Positions 55,111 through 63,330 of a stretch of DNA of 64,000 nt are shown piece by piece (the stretch's first letter is position 1; each line of letters opens with the position of its first letter). The notes under the pieces were generated by a model. It saw only the letters and a list, made by a program, of their open reading frames with translations. It made no database searches and was not told the DNA's origin. A program made the translations under genes and the position numbers. This stretch comes from Lysobacterales bacterium. GTDB lineage: Bacteria; Pseudomonadota; Gammaproteobacteria; Xanthomonadales; Marinicellaceae. Where the stretch lies: assembly GCA_026982315.1 (NCBI GenBank), contig JALSHI010000031.1, forward strand, positions 1 through 64,000, given 5' to 3'.

Positions 55111-55223
55111 TCATTCCGGGCGAGCGGAGCGAGACCCGGAATCCATCCCTCACGAGGCACAGTACAACCAATAGACACATAACTACAGGTTCATTAAGTG
55201 TCACCAACGGTGCCTGCCCCGGT
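55109..55223. repeat. Dispersed composite repeat, copy 2 (inverted relative to copy 1)
   Basis: Reads on the minus strand as the counterpart of bases 1-105. The core 55109-55152 matches 61-105 with one substitution and one indel; the outer part is looser. The 745-base gene-free stretch 54730-55474 consists almost entirely of this repeat, the tandem arrays around it, the hairpins and the TonB gene terminator. Confidence 0.75.
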
Positions 55224-55267
55224 AAGTCCTGTGTTTGAGGGTTGTTCCTGCTTTTTTTGCGGCATGG

Positions 55268-55287
55268 ATTCCCGCTTTCGCGGGAAT
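55268..55287. repeat. 20-bp hairpin repeat, fourth copy
   Basis: Same palindrome as at 352-371, TTTC loop; it is followed directly by the 23-bp tandem array. Confidence 0.75.
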
Positions 55288-55294
55288 GACAAGA

Positions 55295-55361
55295 GAGTAG
55301 GCGGGAATGACGGGGGAGAGTAGGCGGGAATGACGGGGGAGAGTAGGTGGGAATGGCGGGA
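55295..55361. repeat. 23-bp tandem repeat, about three units
   Basis: Units start at 55295, 55318 and 55341 with the pattern GAGTAGGCGGGAATGACGGG; the first two are identical, the third has a few changes. Confidence 0.8.
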
Positions 55362-55421
55362 GTAGGTGTGGTGGAGATGGTGAGTGGCCGCAAAAAGTCA
55401 TGTGTCGCTGAACCGGGCATC

Positions 55422-55451
55422 AAAAAACCCGACACTGGGCCGGGCTTTTTT
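55422..55451 (-). terminator. Rho-independent terminator of the TonB-dependent receptor gene
   Basis: On the minus strand an A-run and GCCCG pair with CGGGT and a T-run (one G-U wobble) around a 9-base loop, 24 bases after the receptor's stop codon. Confidence 0.8.
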
Positions 55452-55474
55452 ATGTGGAGAGGACAATGCGGGTG

Positions 55475-57826
55475 TCAGAACTCGTAGCGGAAGCCAACGC
55501 CCATGGTCCGGGGTTTGACGATAAAGTTTAGTCCGCCTTGCCCGTTGGGACCGCGTGGGTCACGCACGCCGGTTACTGCGTATTTGTCAAAGACGTTATC
55601 CACAAACAGCAGGGTTTGCCACTGTCCCGCATCCAGAACAATGCTGATATCTGTCAAGGCGTAGCCTTTTAGCCAGCGGGCATCCGGGTCGCTTTCCACT
55701 TTGGTCAGCACAGGGTCGGTCCAACTGGTAAGCCAGTTATAGTTGACATCAAAGTCTTCAAAATGCTGGGTGTAATCAAACATGACGGTGGCCTGGAGCT
55801 TTGGCACGCCGGGCACTTGATCGCCACTGTAACCGTTCAGGGCAGGGGAGTCCTTGCTGAGGCGGGAGTTTTGCCAGGCCAGGGAGCCGGTGGCCTTGAA
55901 GTCCTTAAAAGCCAGCCAGGCGGCTTCCAGTTCAATGCCGTCAACCTTGGCTTCATCCGCATTTTTAATAATGGGAATGGCGCCTTCAGTGGTGATGCCC
56001 TGGACTTGGATGTTGTCCCAGTTAATGTGATAAACAGCGGCGTTGAGGGTGATGGCGCCTTCTGCAAAGGTGGAATGGGTGCCAATCTCGTAGTTTACTG
56101 TGGTATCTGGACCGTAAAACAGCTCATCAGGTTGAATCACCACTTGTCCGCCAGCGGGAACCGCATTGGCCCCACCTTTGCGAAAGCCTTCCGAGCGGGT
56201 AAAGTAAACCATCACGTCGGGATTGACGTAATAACTGGCATTGAATTTGAAAAAGGTGTCGTCCACAGTGGTGTTGCCGTTGGATTCGCCAAAGTTGACA
56301 TTGTAGTCATTGAAGAACAGAGCGTCATACAATGGAAAGGCGATACGGGTACGGTTTTGTTGCTCTTGTTTGAAATAGCGGAAACCAACAGTAGTTTGGA
56401 AGTCGTCGGTCCATTGCCAGCCAAGCTCGCCATAAGCGGCTTTTTCGGTATCGGTGATGTTATCGATTTGGTAATACTCAAGATCCTCGGGCACCGGATC
56501 AATACCGGCGAAATCATCGAATCCGGGTGTGAATTCCTTGGAACTGCTGTCAGAATTGATGCGATTGTAATAGAGACCAGCTATCCAGGTAAGGCGGTCG
56601 GTTTCCTTGCTGACTAGGCGTAACTCATGGGTGGTGCTTTCAAAATCCACATCCTCCCGGGTGAAGGCGCGGAACAGGGGATAATCCTCATACCCAAATT
56701 CAAAATCCAGCAACAAGTCGGTTTGATCCCGCTGGCCATGCTCGGTGTAACCGGCGCGGCTGGTCACAAATCGCAAGTCGGCAAAATTGACGTCCCAATC
56801 CAGTTGCAGGCTGGACACTTTTGTGTTGCGGTCATTGGGCTCCAGATAGCGCAAGGCAGAATCGTAAGGGCCGGTGACAAAATTATCAGGTGTGTAATGG
56901 CTGCTTACGGTGCCAGCTGGCGGGTGAAAGCCCGGGTTGACGCCTTGGCGGCCACCCACAAACTGATCCTGAACGTGGTGGAAGGCATAAAGCTGAATCA
57001 CATCGGAAATATCAAACAGGGCGGAAATGCGAACCGTTTTGGCCAACTCGTTATTCACATCCTGGGCAGGGGAGAACTGGCTCAGGTTGTGCTCGTTCAG
57101 TACCAGTGGATAGTCGACAAAGCCTTTTTCGTCCAGATACTGACCGGCAAACCGGACGGCAAATTTCTCGCCCATGGGCACATTGCTGACCAGTGTGGTC
57201 TGGTTGCTCAGGCCACTGCTTTCCTTGATTTCGTAAAAGCGGGTGTCAATGGATGTGGTGAACTCGCCCAGTTGAGGCTTGTTGGTGATGTAGCGAATGG
57301 TGCCACCAAGCGATCCGGCGCCGTATAGGGTGCCCTGGGGGCCTCGCAAGACTTCAATCCGTTCCACGTCAAAGATCTTCAAGTCGATGTCCACCGGGGT
57401 TTCATCCAGATAAATCGCTACGGTGCCACCAGTGGAGCCGCCATCGTTACTATCCAGCGCGTTAACGGTTAGTCCGCGAATATTCAACTGGCTGCCTGTT
57501 CGTGGGCCGGTGTCCACCATGTGCAGTCCGGGCACCAGTCTGACCACATCAGTCAGGTCCTGAATGCCCAGGGTCTCCAGTTCATCGCCCGGCAGGGCGG
57601 AGATGTTGTAGGGGATATCCTGAATGGTGCTGTTGCGGCGGCTGGCTGTTACCATGACAGTGCCCAAATCCTGTTTCTCTTCCTGTTTTGCAGCGGGGCT
57701 CTCATCCGGATTTTTCTGGTCGGTCTCCTGGGCCAGCAAGGCTGGAGACGCCAGTCCCAAAGCGGCAAGAATCGCCAGTTGTAGCGTGTTGGGTTTAAGA
57801 AAAGGGGTGATGGACGTTTTTTGCAT
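55475..57826 (-). CDS. TonB-dependent outer-membrane receptor
   Basis: A 783-residue receptor. The signal peptide ends LLA (about residue 32). The plug domain (about 60-175) has GTVMVTASRRNSTIQDIP and VERIEVLRGPQGTLYGAGS, followed by a 22-strand-type barrel ending in aromatic RYEF. A GGGAGA site precedes the Met at 57826; 25 more codons are open upstream. The plug and barrel type is common among receptors for siderophores or plant-like small molecules, but the ligand is not predictable. It is encoded alone. Confidence 0.92.
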   Translation of the reverse strand: MQKTSITPFLKPNTLQLAILAALGLASPALLAQETDQKNPDESPAAKQEEKQDLGTVMVTASRRNSTIQDIPYNISALPGDELETLGIQDLTDVVRLVPGLHMVDTGPRTGSQLNIRGLTVNALDSNDGGSTGGTVAIYLDETPVDIDLKIFDVERIEVLRGPQGTLYGAGSLGGTIRYITNKPQLGEFTTSIDTRFYEIKESSGLSNQTTLVSNVPMGEKFAVRFAGQYLDEKGFVDYPLVLNEHNLSQFSPAQDVNNELAKTVRISALFDISDVIQLYAFHHVQDQFVGGRQGVNPGFHPPAGTVSSHYTPDNFVTGPYDSALRYLEPNDRNTKVSSLQLDWDVNFADLRFVTSRAGYTEHGQRDQTDLLLDFEFGYEDYPLFRAFTREDVDFESTTHELRLVSKETDRLTWIAGLYYNRINSDSSSKEFTPGFDDFAGIDPVPEDLEYYQIDNITDTEKAAYGELGWQWTDDFQTTVGFRYFKQEQQNRTRIAFPLYDALFFNDYNVNFGESNGNTTVDDTFFKFNASYYVNPDVMVYFTRSEGFRKGGANAVPAGGQVVIQPDELFYGPDTTVNYEIGTHSTFAEGAITLNAAVYHINWDNIQVQGITTEGAIPIIKNADEAKVDGIELEAAWLAFKDFKATGSLAWQNSRLSKDSPALNGYSGDQVPGVPKLQATVMFDYTQHFEDFDVNYNWLTSWTDPVLTKVESDPDARWLKGYALTDISIVLDAGQWQTLLFVDNVFDKYAVTGVRDPRGPNGQGGLNFIVKPRTMGVGFRYEF

Positions 57827-57873
57827 AGTATTCTCCCGGCCAGTGGCATTTATCGTTATATTAGAAACAACTA

Positions 57874-57901
57874 ATGCTACCTGACCTGCTGCCCCTGTCA
57901 A
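57874..57901 (-). promoter_or_regulatory. Candidate promoter of the TonB-dependent receptor gene
   Basis: On the minus strand a perfect TTGACA (57896-57901) is followed 16 bases later by TAGCAT (57874-57879). A TTAG/CTAA inverted repeat (57861-57874) overlaps the end and might be an operator; no clear Fur box was seen. Confidence 0.45.
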
Positions 57902-57918
57902 GGCGATATTCCGTTTAT

Positions 57919-58191
57919 TTACCGCAAATTCAGGAGAATATGCGGCTTAAGGCTTTTTTCCAGACCTGTGGCTGAAAACCAAACAGGATATGGTCGCCGA
58001 TTGTGAGTACGGGAACGGTTTTGAACGGTTTTGGCACCCAGTTTTTGCCACTGTTTCATGGCCTTGGGTGAGCGCTGAATATTGTGCTCCAGAAAGGGTA
58101 CATGCTGTTGTTGGAGAAATATTTTTGCATGTCGGCAATGAGGGCAGCCATGGCTGGTATAAAGTGTGGTTCGCGGGTGGTTTTTTGTCAT
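57919..58191 (-). pseudogene. Glutaredoxin-like gene with frameshift from a 10-bp tandem duplication
   Basis: A 90-residue frame encodes a glutaredoxin/thioredoxin-like N-terminus with the redox motif SHGCPHC (Cys16, Cys19) and an alpha/beta pattern as far as about residue 53. There the 10-base sequence gaacggtttt occurs twice in tandem (58013-58022 and 58023-58032). Counting only one copy, the next frame continues TVPVLTIGDHILFGF, the cis-Pro strand typical of the fold, and stops at 57930. As it stands the C-terminal 38 residues are out of frame and basic. A sequencing error cannot be excluded. Located 92 bases before the TonB receptor start, same strand. Confidence 0.8.
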
Positions 58192-58226
58192 GGCTCAAGG
58201 GAATGTCAGAAATAAGCGTGCTTAGC

Positions 58227-59069
58227 TTATGTTTTATTCAAGTCAAAGTGCCAGTGCCAGGGCTCGTATATGAAACCGGCGGTGTTGTTTCGGGGATAGG
58301 AGAGGTAAAAACCGAAATCAGCGGCATGTTGCCGCAGCCAGGAAAATGCCCGGGTGTTTTCGAATGTGGTCTCAAGCACTTCGGGCGCGTCAGGTTCGTG
58401 CGGACAGTGCAGATCCAGTGCCTGCCCGGTGTGATGCTCGCTGCAACCGGGCATGGCGTTGACTTGCAAGATGTGTTCCAGGCTGTGACCGGCTGCCAGC
58501 TTTTTCCGGATCAGACTGGCCTGATAGGCGTAGGAGCGGAATGCAGAGACCACAGCTAGGAACACGCCTTCACCGGCTGCGGCTTTCTGCATGGCCAGCC
58601 AGGCCGTCAAGGCGTCCGGGTGTAAATAAAATGGCCGTCCAAAGCAGTCGCGCCCGCCATAACGCAGGCGGCAGGCTTCGGGATGCGTGACGTGTTCAGG
58701 CACACACGCAGCTGGTAATTGTTGCTGCTGGCACACGGCGATAACTTGCTGTCTGGACAATGGAAAAAAACCGGCTCGGTTTTGGGAAGTTAAATCTGGT
58801 GAAGGGTTTTCTGCTTGATTGATGAGAGCGATGGCTTCCATCATAGCACCAGTCTGAACATAGGCCACCCGGGGTTGAATACACAGTGGGGTTTGGCCTT
58901 CGGCGTATCCGGGTTTGCCGTTCAGCTCCAGCACGACCTGGCCGCTGGCTTTTTCTTCGACGATACAGTGATACGAGTAGGCAGGCGCTTGTGCTGCGGG
59001 ACGGATAATCAGGCGTTCACTCTCGGCTGTTGGCGCAAGACGGGTTTTACTGGCTGCCAGACGGTTCAT
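58227..59069 (-). CDS. M15-family D,D-carboxypeptidase (VanY-like)
   Basis: A 280-residue protein. The C-terminal half is a VanY-type M15 peptidase: VSAFRSYAYQASLI, zinc ligands His and Asp in SEHHTGQALDLH, and the third ligand region EPWHWHF. These enzymes remove the terminal D-Ala from peptidoglycan stems. The first 100 residues are not recognised and, unusually, no signal peptide or anchor is visible. The start (59069) overlaps the stop of the GFA-family gene (ATGA); a further Met nine codons upstream is possible. Confidence 0.83.
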   Translation of the reverse strand: MNRLAASKTRLAPTAESERLIIRPAAQAPAYSYHCIVEEKASGQVVLELNGKPGYAEGQTPLCIQPRVAYVQTGAMMEAIALINQAENPSPDLTSQNRAGFFPLSRQQVIAVCQQQQLPAACVPEHVTHPEACRLRYGGRDCFGRPFYLHPDALTAWLAMQKAAAGEGVFLAVVSAFRSYAYQASLIRKKLAAGHSLEHILQVNAMPGCSEHHTGQALDLHCPHEPDAPEVLETTFENTRAFSWLRQHAADFGFYLSYPRNNTAGFIYEPWHWHFDLNKT

Positions 59070-59485
59070 TTCAGTTCCTGGATGTGTGCTTCCCATTGAG
59101 CACCGTTAAAGTCCTGGATTGGCCATTGTCGCCACAGATTTTCGGTCAGGCAGCGGGCATTAATGCTGTAACACTCCGGGTGAGAACGTGGTTGATAAAA
59201 GGATTTAACCCCGCAGGTGGCGCAAAACCAGTGTGCGGCACTGTGCGTATTGAAGCGGTACTCCACCAGATTGGCCCGCCCGCGGAGCAGTTGAAAATCC
59301 TCATGGGGCACCAGCCAGTGCAAATAGGCCACAGGCGTACAAAGGCTGCAATGACAGCGGATGAGTGTATTATCGGCTTGACGGCGACAACGAAACAGGA
59401 TCGCCTGGCAATGACAACCGCCGTAAAGCCAGCCCGATAACTGTCTCGAAGGCGAGGTGTTGGTCGTTTTTCCAGGTGAGTGCAT
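59066..59485 (-). CDS. GFA (CENP-V/formaldehyde-activating) family zinc protein
   Basis: A 139-residue protein with the GFA fold. Zinc-binding Cys are found in YGGCHCQAI, RCHCSLC and CATCGVKSFY, matching the usual seven-Cys pattern. The family name derives from glutathione-dependent formaldehyde-activating enzyme, yet most members are untested. Its start codon lies 38 bases from an FNR-type box in the divergent gap. Coupled to the M15 peptidase. Confidence 0.87.
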   Translation of the reverse strand: MHSPGKTTNTSPSRQLSGWLYGGCHCQAILFRCRRQADNTLIRCHCSLCTPVAYLHWLVPHEDFQLLRGRANLVEYRFNTHSAAHWFCATCGVKSFYQPRSHPECYSINARCLTENLWRQWPIQDFNGAQWEAHIQELK

Positions 59486-59522
59486 GGGGCTATCTTACCA
59501 CCAGTATCCCAAAGGCAGAATT

Positions 59523-59536
59523 TTGACCCATATCAA
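59523..59536. promoter_or_regulatory. Candidate FNR/ANR-type binding site
   Basis: TTGACCCATATCAA matches the FNR/ANR consensus TTGAT-N4-ATCAA with one mismatch. It lies in the 162-base divergent gap between the GFA gene and the 357-residue unknown gene, 112 bases before the latter's start codon. No convincing -10 box fits the ideal -41.5 spacing on the plus strand; on the minus strand a TAAGAT is about three bases off. Confidence 0.45.
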
Positions 59537-59647
59537 TAAAAAGCCTCGTTTTTGTTCAGGGAAAAACCATGAGTGCTGGAGTGTCTTGATATTTGCAGGC
59601 GCTGTCCCCATAGGTTTTTGTGAAACCAACTGATACGGAGAAACGAC

Positions 59648-60721
59648 ATGGCGCAAGTGTACGGAAAAGTGAATGATATTCAGGACAGCCGGCGAATTAA
59701 TTGCCTGATTCGGGATGAAATGCTAACAGTTGACAGCCCCGATCAACTCACGGACCTGAAAAAGCGCAGCGATTACTTGTGCACCCTGACTTACTCACCT
59801 TTTTGGAAAAAACGTTTTGGCCACCAGCTTGACTCCATGCGCGAGGTGGCTTGCGAGGAAAACCGGGTTACCGTGCAATTGGCCAATTATGTGGCCAGGA
59901 AACAAGGGTGGGACAAAATCTATCATCCTTGGGGCGAAGGCAAAATTGATATCGAAAACGAATTAAACAACTTGCCTGAGGAAGTGATTCAGGCAGTCAC
60001 GGAAAGTACTATCAATCTGAAAGCCGACATTGAGGCGCTTGACCAGATTCGGCATATCTATTGTGATATCCGCAAGGCCATGGTGGTGGCGAATGATGCT
60101 GGGGAACTGCTGAAACTGAAGCGGGCATCCGACTTGACTCATGCATTGGTTCATGTGCCCGATTTTGCCTGCCGGTTTGGCGAGGCTTACAAAAAAATTG
60201 TGGAAGTGGTGCATGCAGAAGAAGACAGGACTGTGCAACTGGCCAATCTGGTGGCAGAAGTTAATGGCTGGCCGCTGGCTTTTGAATGCTGGGGCGCAGA
60301 AGACATGGAAGATGATGAAAGTACAGAGGCTTATCTAAAGCGGCTGGAAGCTGAAGAACAAAAAGCCAGTCAATATATTCCCACAGAAGTAAAATACAAG
60401 CAGGGTAAGGTCTTGTGGCTGGTGTACTATAAACCCTCCCGCAAGCGCTGGTACGCGAAACGCATCTATTTCCCCGGTTCGGCCAGGAATATCCAATTGG
60501 AAGGCCCTGGAGAGTATAAAAATCGCTTTGGCCGCTCCGTCTGGGGCGTGAAAATCCGGTATGAAGCGCTGGTGGCCGAACGTGTTATTCACCGCCATGG
60601 CAAGGTTATTAGCTTGCCTGAAACCTGGGTACACCGAGAGAAAGTGGTACCACTGCCACGGGATGCCGAGCAAGTCAGCTTGCAGGAGGACAGACCGCCA
60701 CAGGCCATGTCCGTGGCCTGA
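59648..60721 (+). CDS. Unknown protein with an internal 120-residue duplication
   Basis: A 357-residue soluble protein I do not recognise. Residues 22-95 and 142-213 are two copies of one module at a spacing of exactly 120: Arg22/142, Met25/145, SD 41/161, RFG 56/176, TVQLAN at 75-80 and 195-200, and GW at 87-88 and 207-208. The C-terminal third (about 235-345) is basic and aromatic (LVYYKPSRKRWYAKR). No signal peptide or membrane segment. Good GGAG site. It is encoded alone, between an FNR-type box and a terminator. The duplication suggests two equivalent binding surfaces, but no ligand or reaction can be named. Confidence 0.8.
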   Translation: MAQVYGKVNDIQDSRRINCLIRDEMLTVDSPDQLTDLKKRSDYLCTLTYSPFWKKRFGHQLDSMREVACEENRVTVQLANYVARKQGWDKIYHPWGEGKIDIENELNNLPEEVIQAVTESTINLKADIEALDQIRHIYCDIRKAMVVANDAGELLKLKRASDLTHALVHVPDFACRFGEAYKKIVEVVHAEEDRTVQLANLVAEVNGWPLAFECWGAEDMEDDESTEAYLKRLEAEEQKASQYIPTEVKYKQGKVLWLVYYKPSRKRWYAKRIYFPGSARNIQLEGPGEYKNRFGRSVWGVKIRYEALVAERVIHRHGKVISLPETWVHREKVVPLPRDAEQVSLQEDRPPQAMSVA

Positions 60722-60770
60722 TACATAATGGCGTTTACCGTGATGCGGCAGATTTTGCAATCGTGACCAA

Positions 60771-60799
60771 TCAACCCGGCCCAGGCCGGGTTGATTTTT
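60771..60799 (+). terminator. Rho-independent terminator
   Basis: Stem TCAACCCGGC/GCCGGGTTGA with a short loop and five Ts, 49 bases after the unknown gene's stop. The 312-base gene-free stretch 60722-61033 holds this terminator and a yajC promoter candidate; I see nothing else. Confidence 0.9.
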
Positions 60800-60943
60800 A
60801 ATGAGGCATGAATTGACCCGGACTCTGGTTTCGGGAATTTTTCCCATCGAAAAGCAGTCTTAGCAGAAATACAAAGGGCTCTTGACTGAGGCTGGTCTGG
60901 CTGGGTAAAAGGCGAGAATCTGTCCGCGGCCAGTCATTTATGC

Positions 60944-60949
60944 GATAAT
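60944..60949 (+). promoter_or_regulatory. Candidate extended -10 box for yajC-secDF
   Basis: GATAAT preceded by TGC (extended -10), about 85 bases before the yajC start. An indistinct CTGTCC lies 18 bases upstream as -35. Confidence 0.45.
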
Positions 60950-61033
60950 ACGGCTCTTTGAATTTTCCCTATAGGCTTGTGTGGCCCTTGTCATGGCTGC
61001 ATTGATAACTCCATGATTCCGGAGGAGACATTT

Positions 61034-61372
61034 ATGTTCGATTTTGTGATTTCCACTGCTCACGCCCAGGATGGCGCGGCTCAGGCACAGGGCAACCCCT
61101 TGGCCAGTATTTTATTTCTGGTGGTATTTTTTGCCATTATGTGGCTGTTGATTATCCGCCCTCAGCAAAAACGTTTGAAGGAACATCAGGCGCTGGTGGC
61201 CGCCTTGAGCAAGGGCGATGAAATTGTTACCACCGGCGGAGTGGTGGGAAAAATCACCAAATTGGACGATAATTTCGTCACCGTGGAGGTGGCCGACGGC
61301 GTGCAATTAAACGTGCAGCGCAATGCTGTTGCCAATGTGTTGCCCAAAGGCACCATTAAAAGTCTGAAGTGA
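61034..61372 (+). CDS. yajC: Sec translocon accessory subunit YajC
   Basis: A 112-residue single-span inner-membrane protein with the typical helix LFLVVFFAIMWLLIIRPQQKR and a cytoplasmic C-terminal domain (KGDEIVTTGGVVGKI). It joins the SecDF-YidC complex. The first Met of the longer frame is at 60977, but the strong GGAGGAG site six bases before 61034 decides this start. In many gammaproteobacteria tgt lies upstream; here it is not adjacent. Confidence 0.95.
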   Translation: MFDFVISTAHAQDGAAQAQGNPLASILFLVVFFAIMWLLIIRPQQKRLKEHQALVAALSKGDEIVTTGGVVGKITKLDDNFVTVEVADGVQLNVQRNAVANVLPKGTIKSLK

Positions 61373-61454
61373 GCGCATCGCGCTAGCAACCGATTGATGT
61401 TGTCCGGCGCCTGCTTTTGGCACGATGGCGCCGGCCTTGTCTCAGGATACCCCT

Positions 61455-63305
61455 ATGAACCGTTACCCCTTATGGAAAAATCTGCTGATAGTGTTTGTGC
61501 TGCTGATAGGCATTTATTACGCCTTGCCCAATTTGTTCGGGCAAAGCCCCGTGGTGCAGGTAAGCCCGGAAAAAAGCGCGCCGGTGGATGCTTCCTTACA
61601 AAAAACCATTGAAGAAAAACTGCGTGATAGCGGTATTCCTTTTGAAAATATCAGCATAGAAAAGAATTCCGTTTTGGTTAAATTCAATTCCCTGGATGAC
61701 CAACTCAAGGCCAAAGACGTGCTGGAAGGACTGAAGGGATACCGGGCGGCATTAAACCTCAAACCCAATGTGCCGGAATGGCTGGCCAAAACCGGGGGCA
61801 AGCCCATGAATCTGGGGCTGGATTTGCGCGGTGGCGTACACTTTTTGCTGCAGGTGGATATGGATGCAGCCGAAAAGCAGCTCAAGGAGCAACTGGTCAG
61901 TGATATTCGCCAGTTACTCAAGGAAGACAAAATTTCCAACCGGGGCATCAAAGTGGATGGCCGCACCATCAAGGTGCACCTGCGTTCGGCTGGTGATCTG
62001 GAAAAGGCCTACGATAAATTGCGCACCCGGTTGACTGATCTGGCCTTTAGCACCGATGACAGCCAGGGAGATTTCTGGCTGATTGGAAAAATCCGCGATC
62101 AGGCGCTGGTTAATATGAAAACCAAGGCGCTGGAACAAAACCTGACGACTTTGCGCTCGCGAGTGAATGAACTGGGCGTGGCCGAGCCGCAAATTCAGCA
62201 ACAAGGCAGTGACCGCATTGTGGTGGAATTACCGGGTATTCAGGATACCGCCAAGGCCAAGCGCTTGCTGGATGCCACCGCGACTTTGGAATACCGCGCT
62301 GTGGACATGGAGCACAATGCCTACGAGGCGGAGCGCACCGGCCGGATTCCTGTGGGCTACAAACTGTATCACGACAAACAGGGCAACCCGGTGCTGCTGA
62401 AAAAACGGGTAATCGCCTCTGGTAACCAACTGATTAACGCGACGTCCGGTATCGATCAGCAAACAGGCACCCCCATGGTGTCGGTCACGCTCAACAGTGT
62501 GGGCGCCAAACGCATGCTGGACTTTACCAAAAAAAATGTGGGCAACAACATGGCGGTGGTTTACAAGGAGCGTATTCCTGTAGGCAAGGATCCAAAAACC
62601 GGCAAAACCCGCTACAAGGAATCCGAAGTGGTCATCAGCAATGCCCGCATTAACGGCGTTTTCAGTAGCCGCTTCCAGACCACGGGGCTGGATAGCATGG
62701 AAGAAGCCACACAACTGGCGCTGCTGTTGCGGGCAGGCGCCTTGGCCGCGCCGGTGGAAATCGTTGAGGAGCGAACCGTTGGCCCCAGCCTGGGACAGGA
62801 AAACATTGAGCAAGGCTTTAAGTCGGTGGTGATTGGTTTTGTCCTGGTGCTGATTTTTATGGCGGTCTATTACAAAGTGTTCGGGCTGGTGGCGGATATT
62901 GCGCTGACATTTAACCTGGTCATGATCGTTTCAATCCTTTCCATGTTGGGGGCCACGCTGACCTTGCCGGGTATTGCCGGTATTGTACTTACCGTGGGTA
63001 TGGCGGTGGACGCCAATGTGCTGATTTTTGAGCGCATCAAGGAAGAATTACGCAATGGCGCATCGGTGCAAACAGCCATTAAAGCCGGTTACGAAAAGGC
63101 TTTCTCCACCATTGCCGATGCCAATATCACCACCTTGATAGCAGCCATTGTCTTGTTTGCCTTTGGCACCGGGCCAATCAAGGGGTTTGCTGTGACTCTG
63201 GGCATTGGCATTCTGACATCCATGTTTACCGCTATTATGGTCTCCCGGGCATTGATCAACTGGCTTTATGGCCGCAAAAAGCACTTGCGAAGTCTCGCCA
63301 TTTAG
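61455..63305 (+). CDS. secD: Protein translocase subunit SecD
   Basis: A 616-residue inner-membrane protein of standard length that uses the proton motive force to pull exported proteins from SecYEG. It has an N-terminal helix (about 9-27), a large periplasmic P1 domain with GLDLRGGVHFLLQVD, and the C-terminal RND bundle of five helices with GMAVDANVLIFERIKEEL. The start at 61455 has an AGGA site. Followed by secF after 25 bases. Confidence 0.96.
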   Translation: MNRYPLWKNLLIVFVLLIGIYYALPNLFGQSPVVQVSPEKSAPVDASLQKTIEEKLRDSGIPFENISIEKNSVLVKFNSLDDQLKAKDVLEGLKGYRAALNLKPNVPEWLAKTGGKPMNLGLDLRGGVHFLLQVDMDAAEKQLKEQLVSDIRQLLKEDKISNRGIKVDGRTIKVHLRSAGDLEKAYDKLRTRLTDLAFSTDDSQGDFWLIGKIRDQALVNMKTKALEQNLTTLRSRVNELGVAEPQIQQQGSDRIVVELPGIQDTAKAKRLLDATATLEYRAVDMEHNAYEAERTGRIPVGYKLYHDKQGNPVLLKKRVIASGNQLINATSGIDQQTGTPMVSVTLNSVGAKRMLDFTKKNVGNNMAVVYKERIPVGKDPKTGKTRYKESEVVISNARINGVFSSRFQTTGLDSMEEATQLALLLRAGALAAPVEIVEERTVGPSLGQENIEQGFKSVVIGFVLVLIFMAVYYKVFGLVADIALTFNLVMIVSILSMLGATLTLPGIAGIVLTVGMAVDANVLIFERIKEELRNGASVQTAIKAGYEKAFSTIADANITTLIAAIVLFAFGTGPIKGFAVTLGIGILTSMFTAIMVSRALINWLYGRKKHLRSLAI

Positions 63306-63330
63306 CTCTCTGCCATTTCAGGATAACGCT

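Noticed and set aside
55057-55361. Possible CRISPR array
   Set aside because: The repeats are immediately tandem with no unique spacers, and no cas genes are nearby.
54830-55435. 201-codon frame across the repeat cluster
   Set aside because: His/Ser/Pro repeats are translated tandem repeat DNA.
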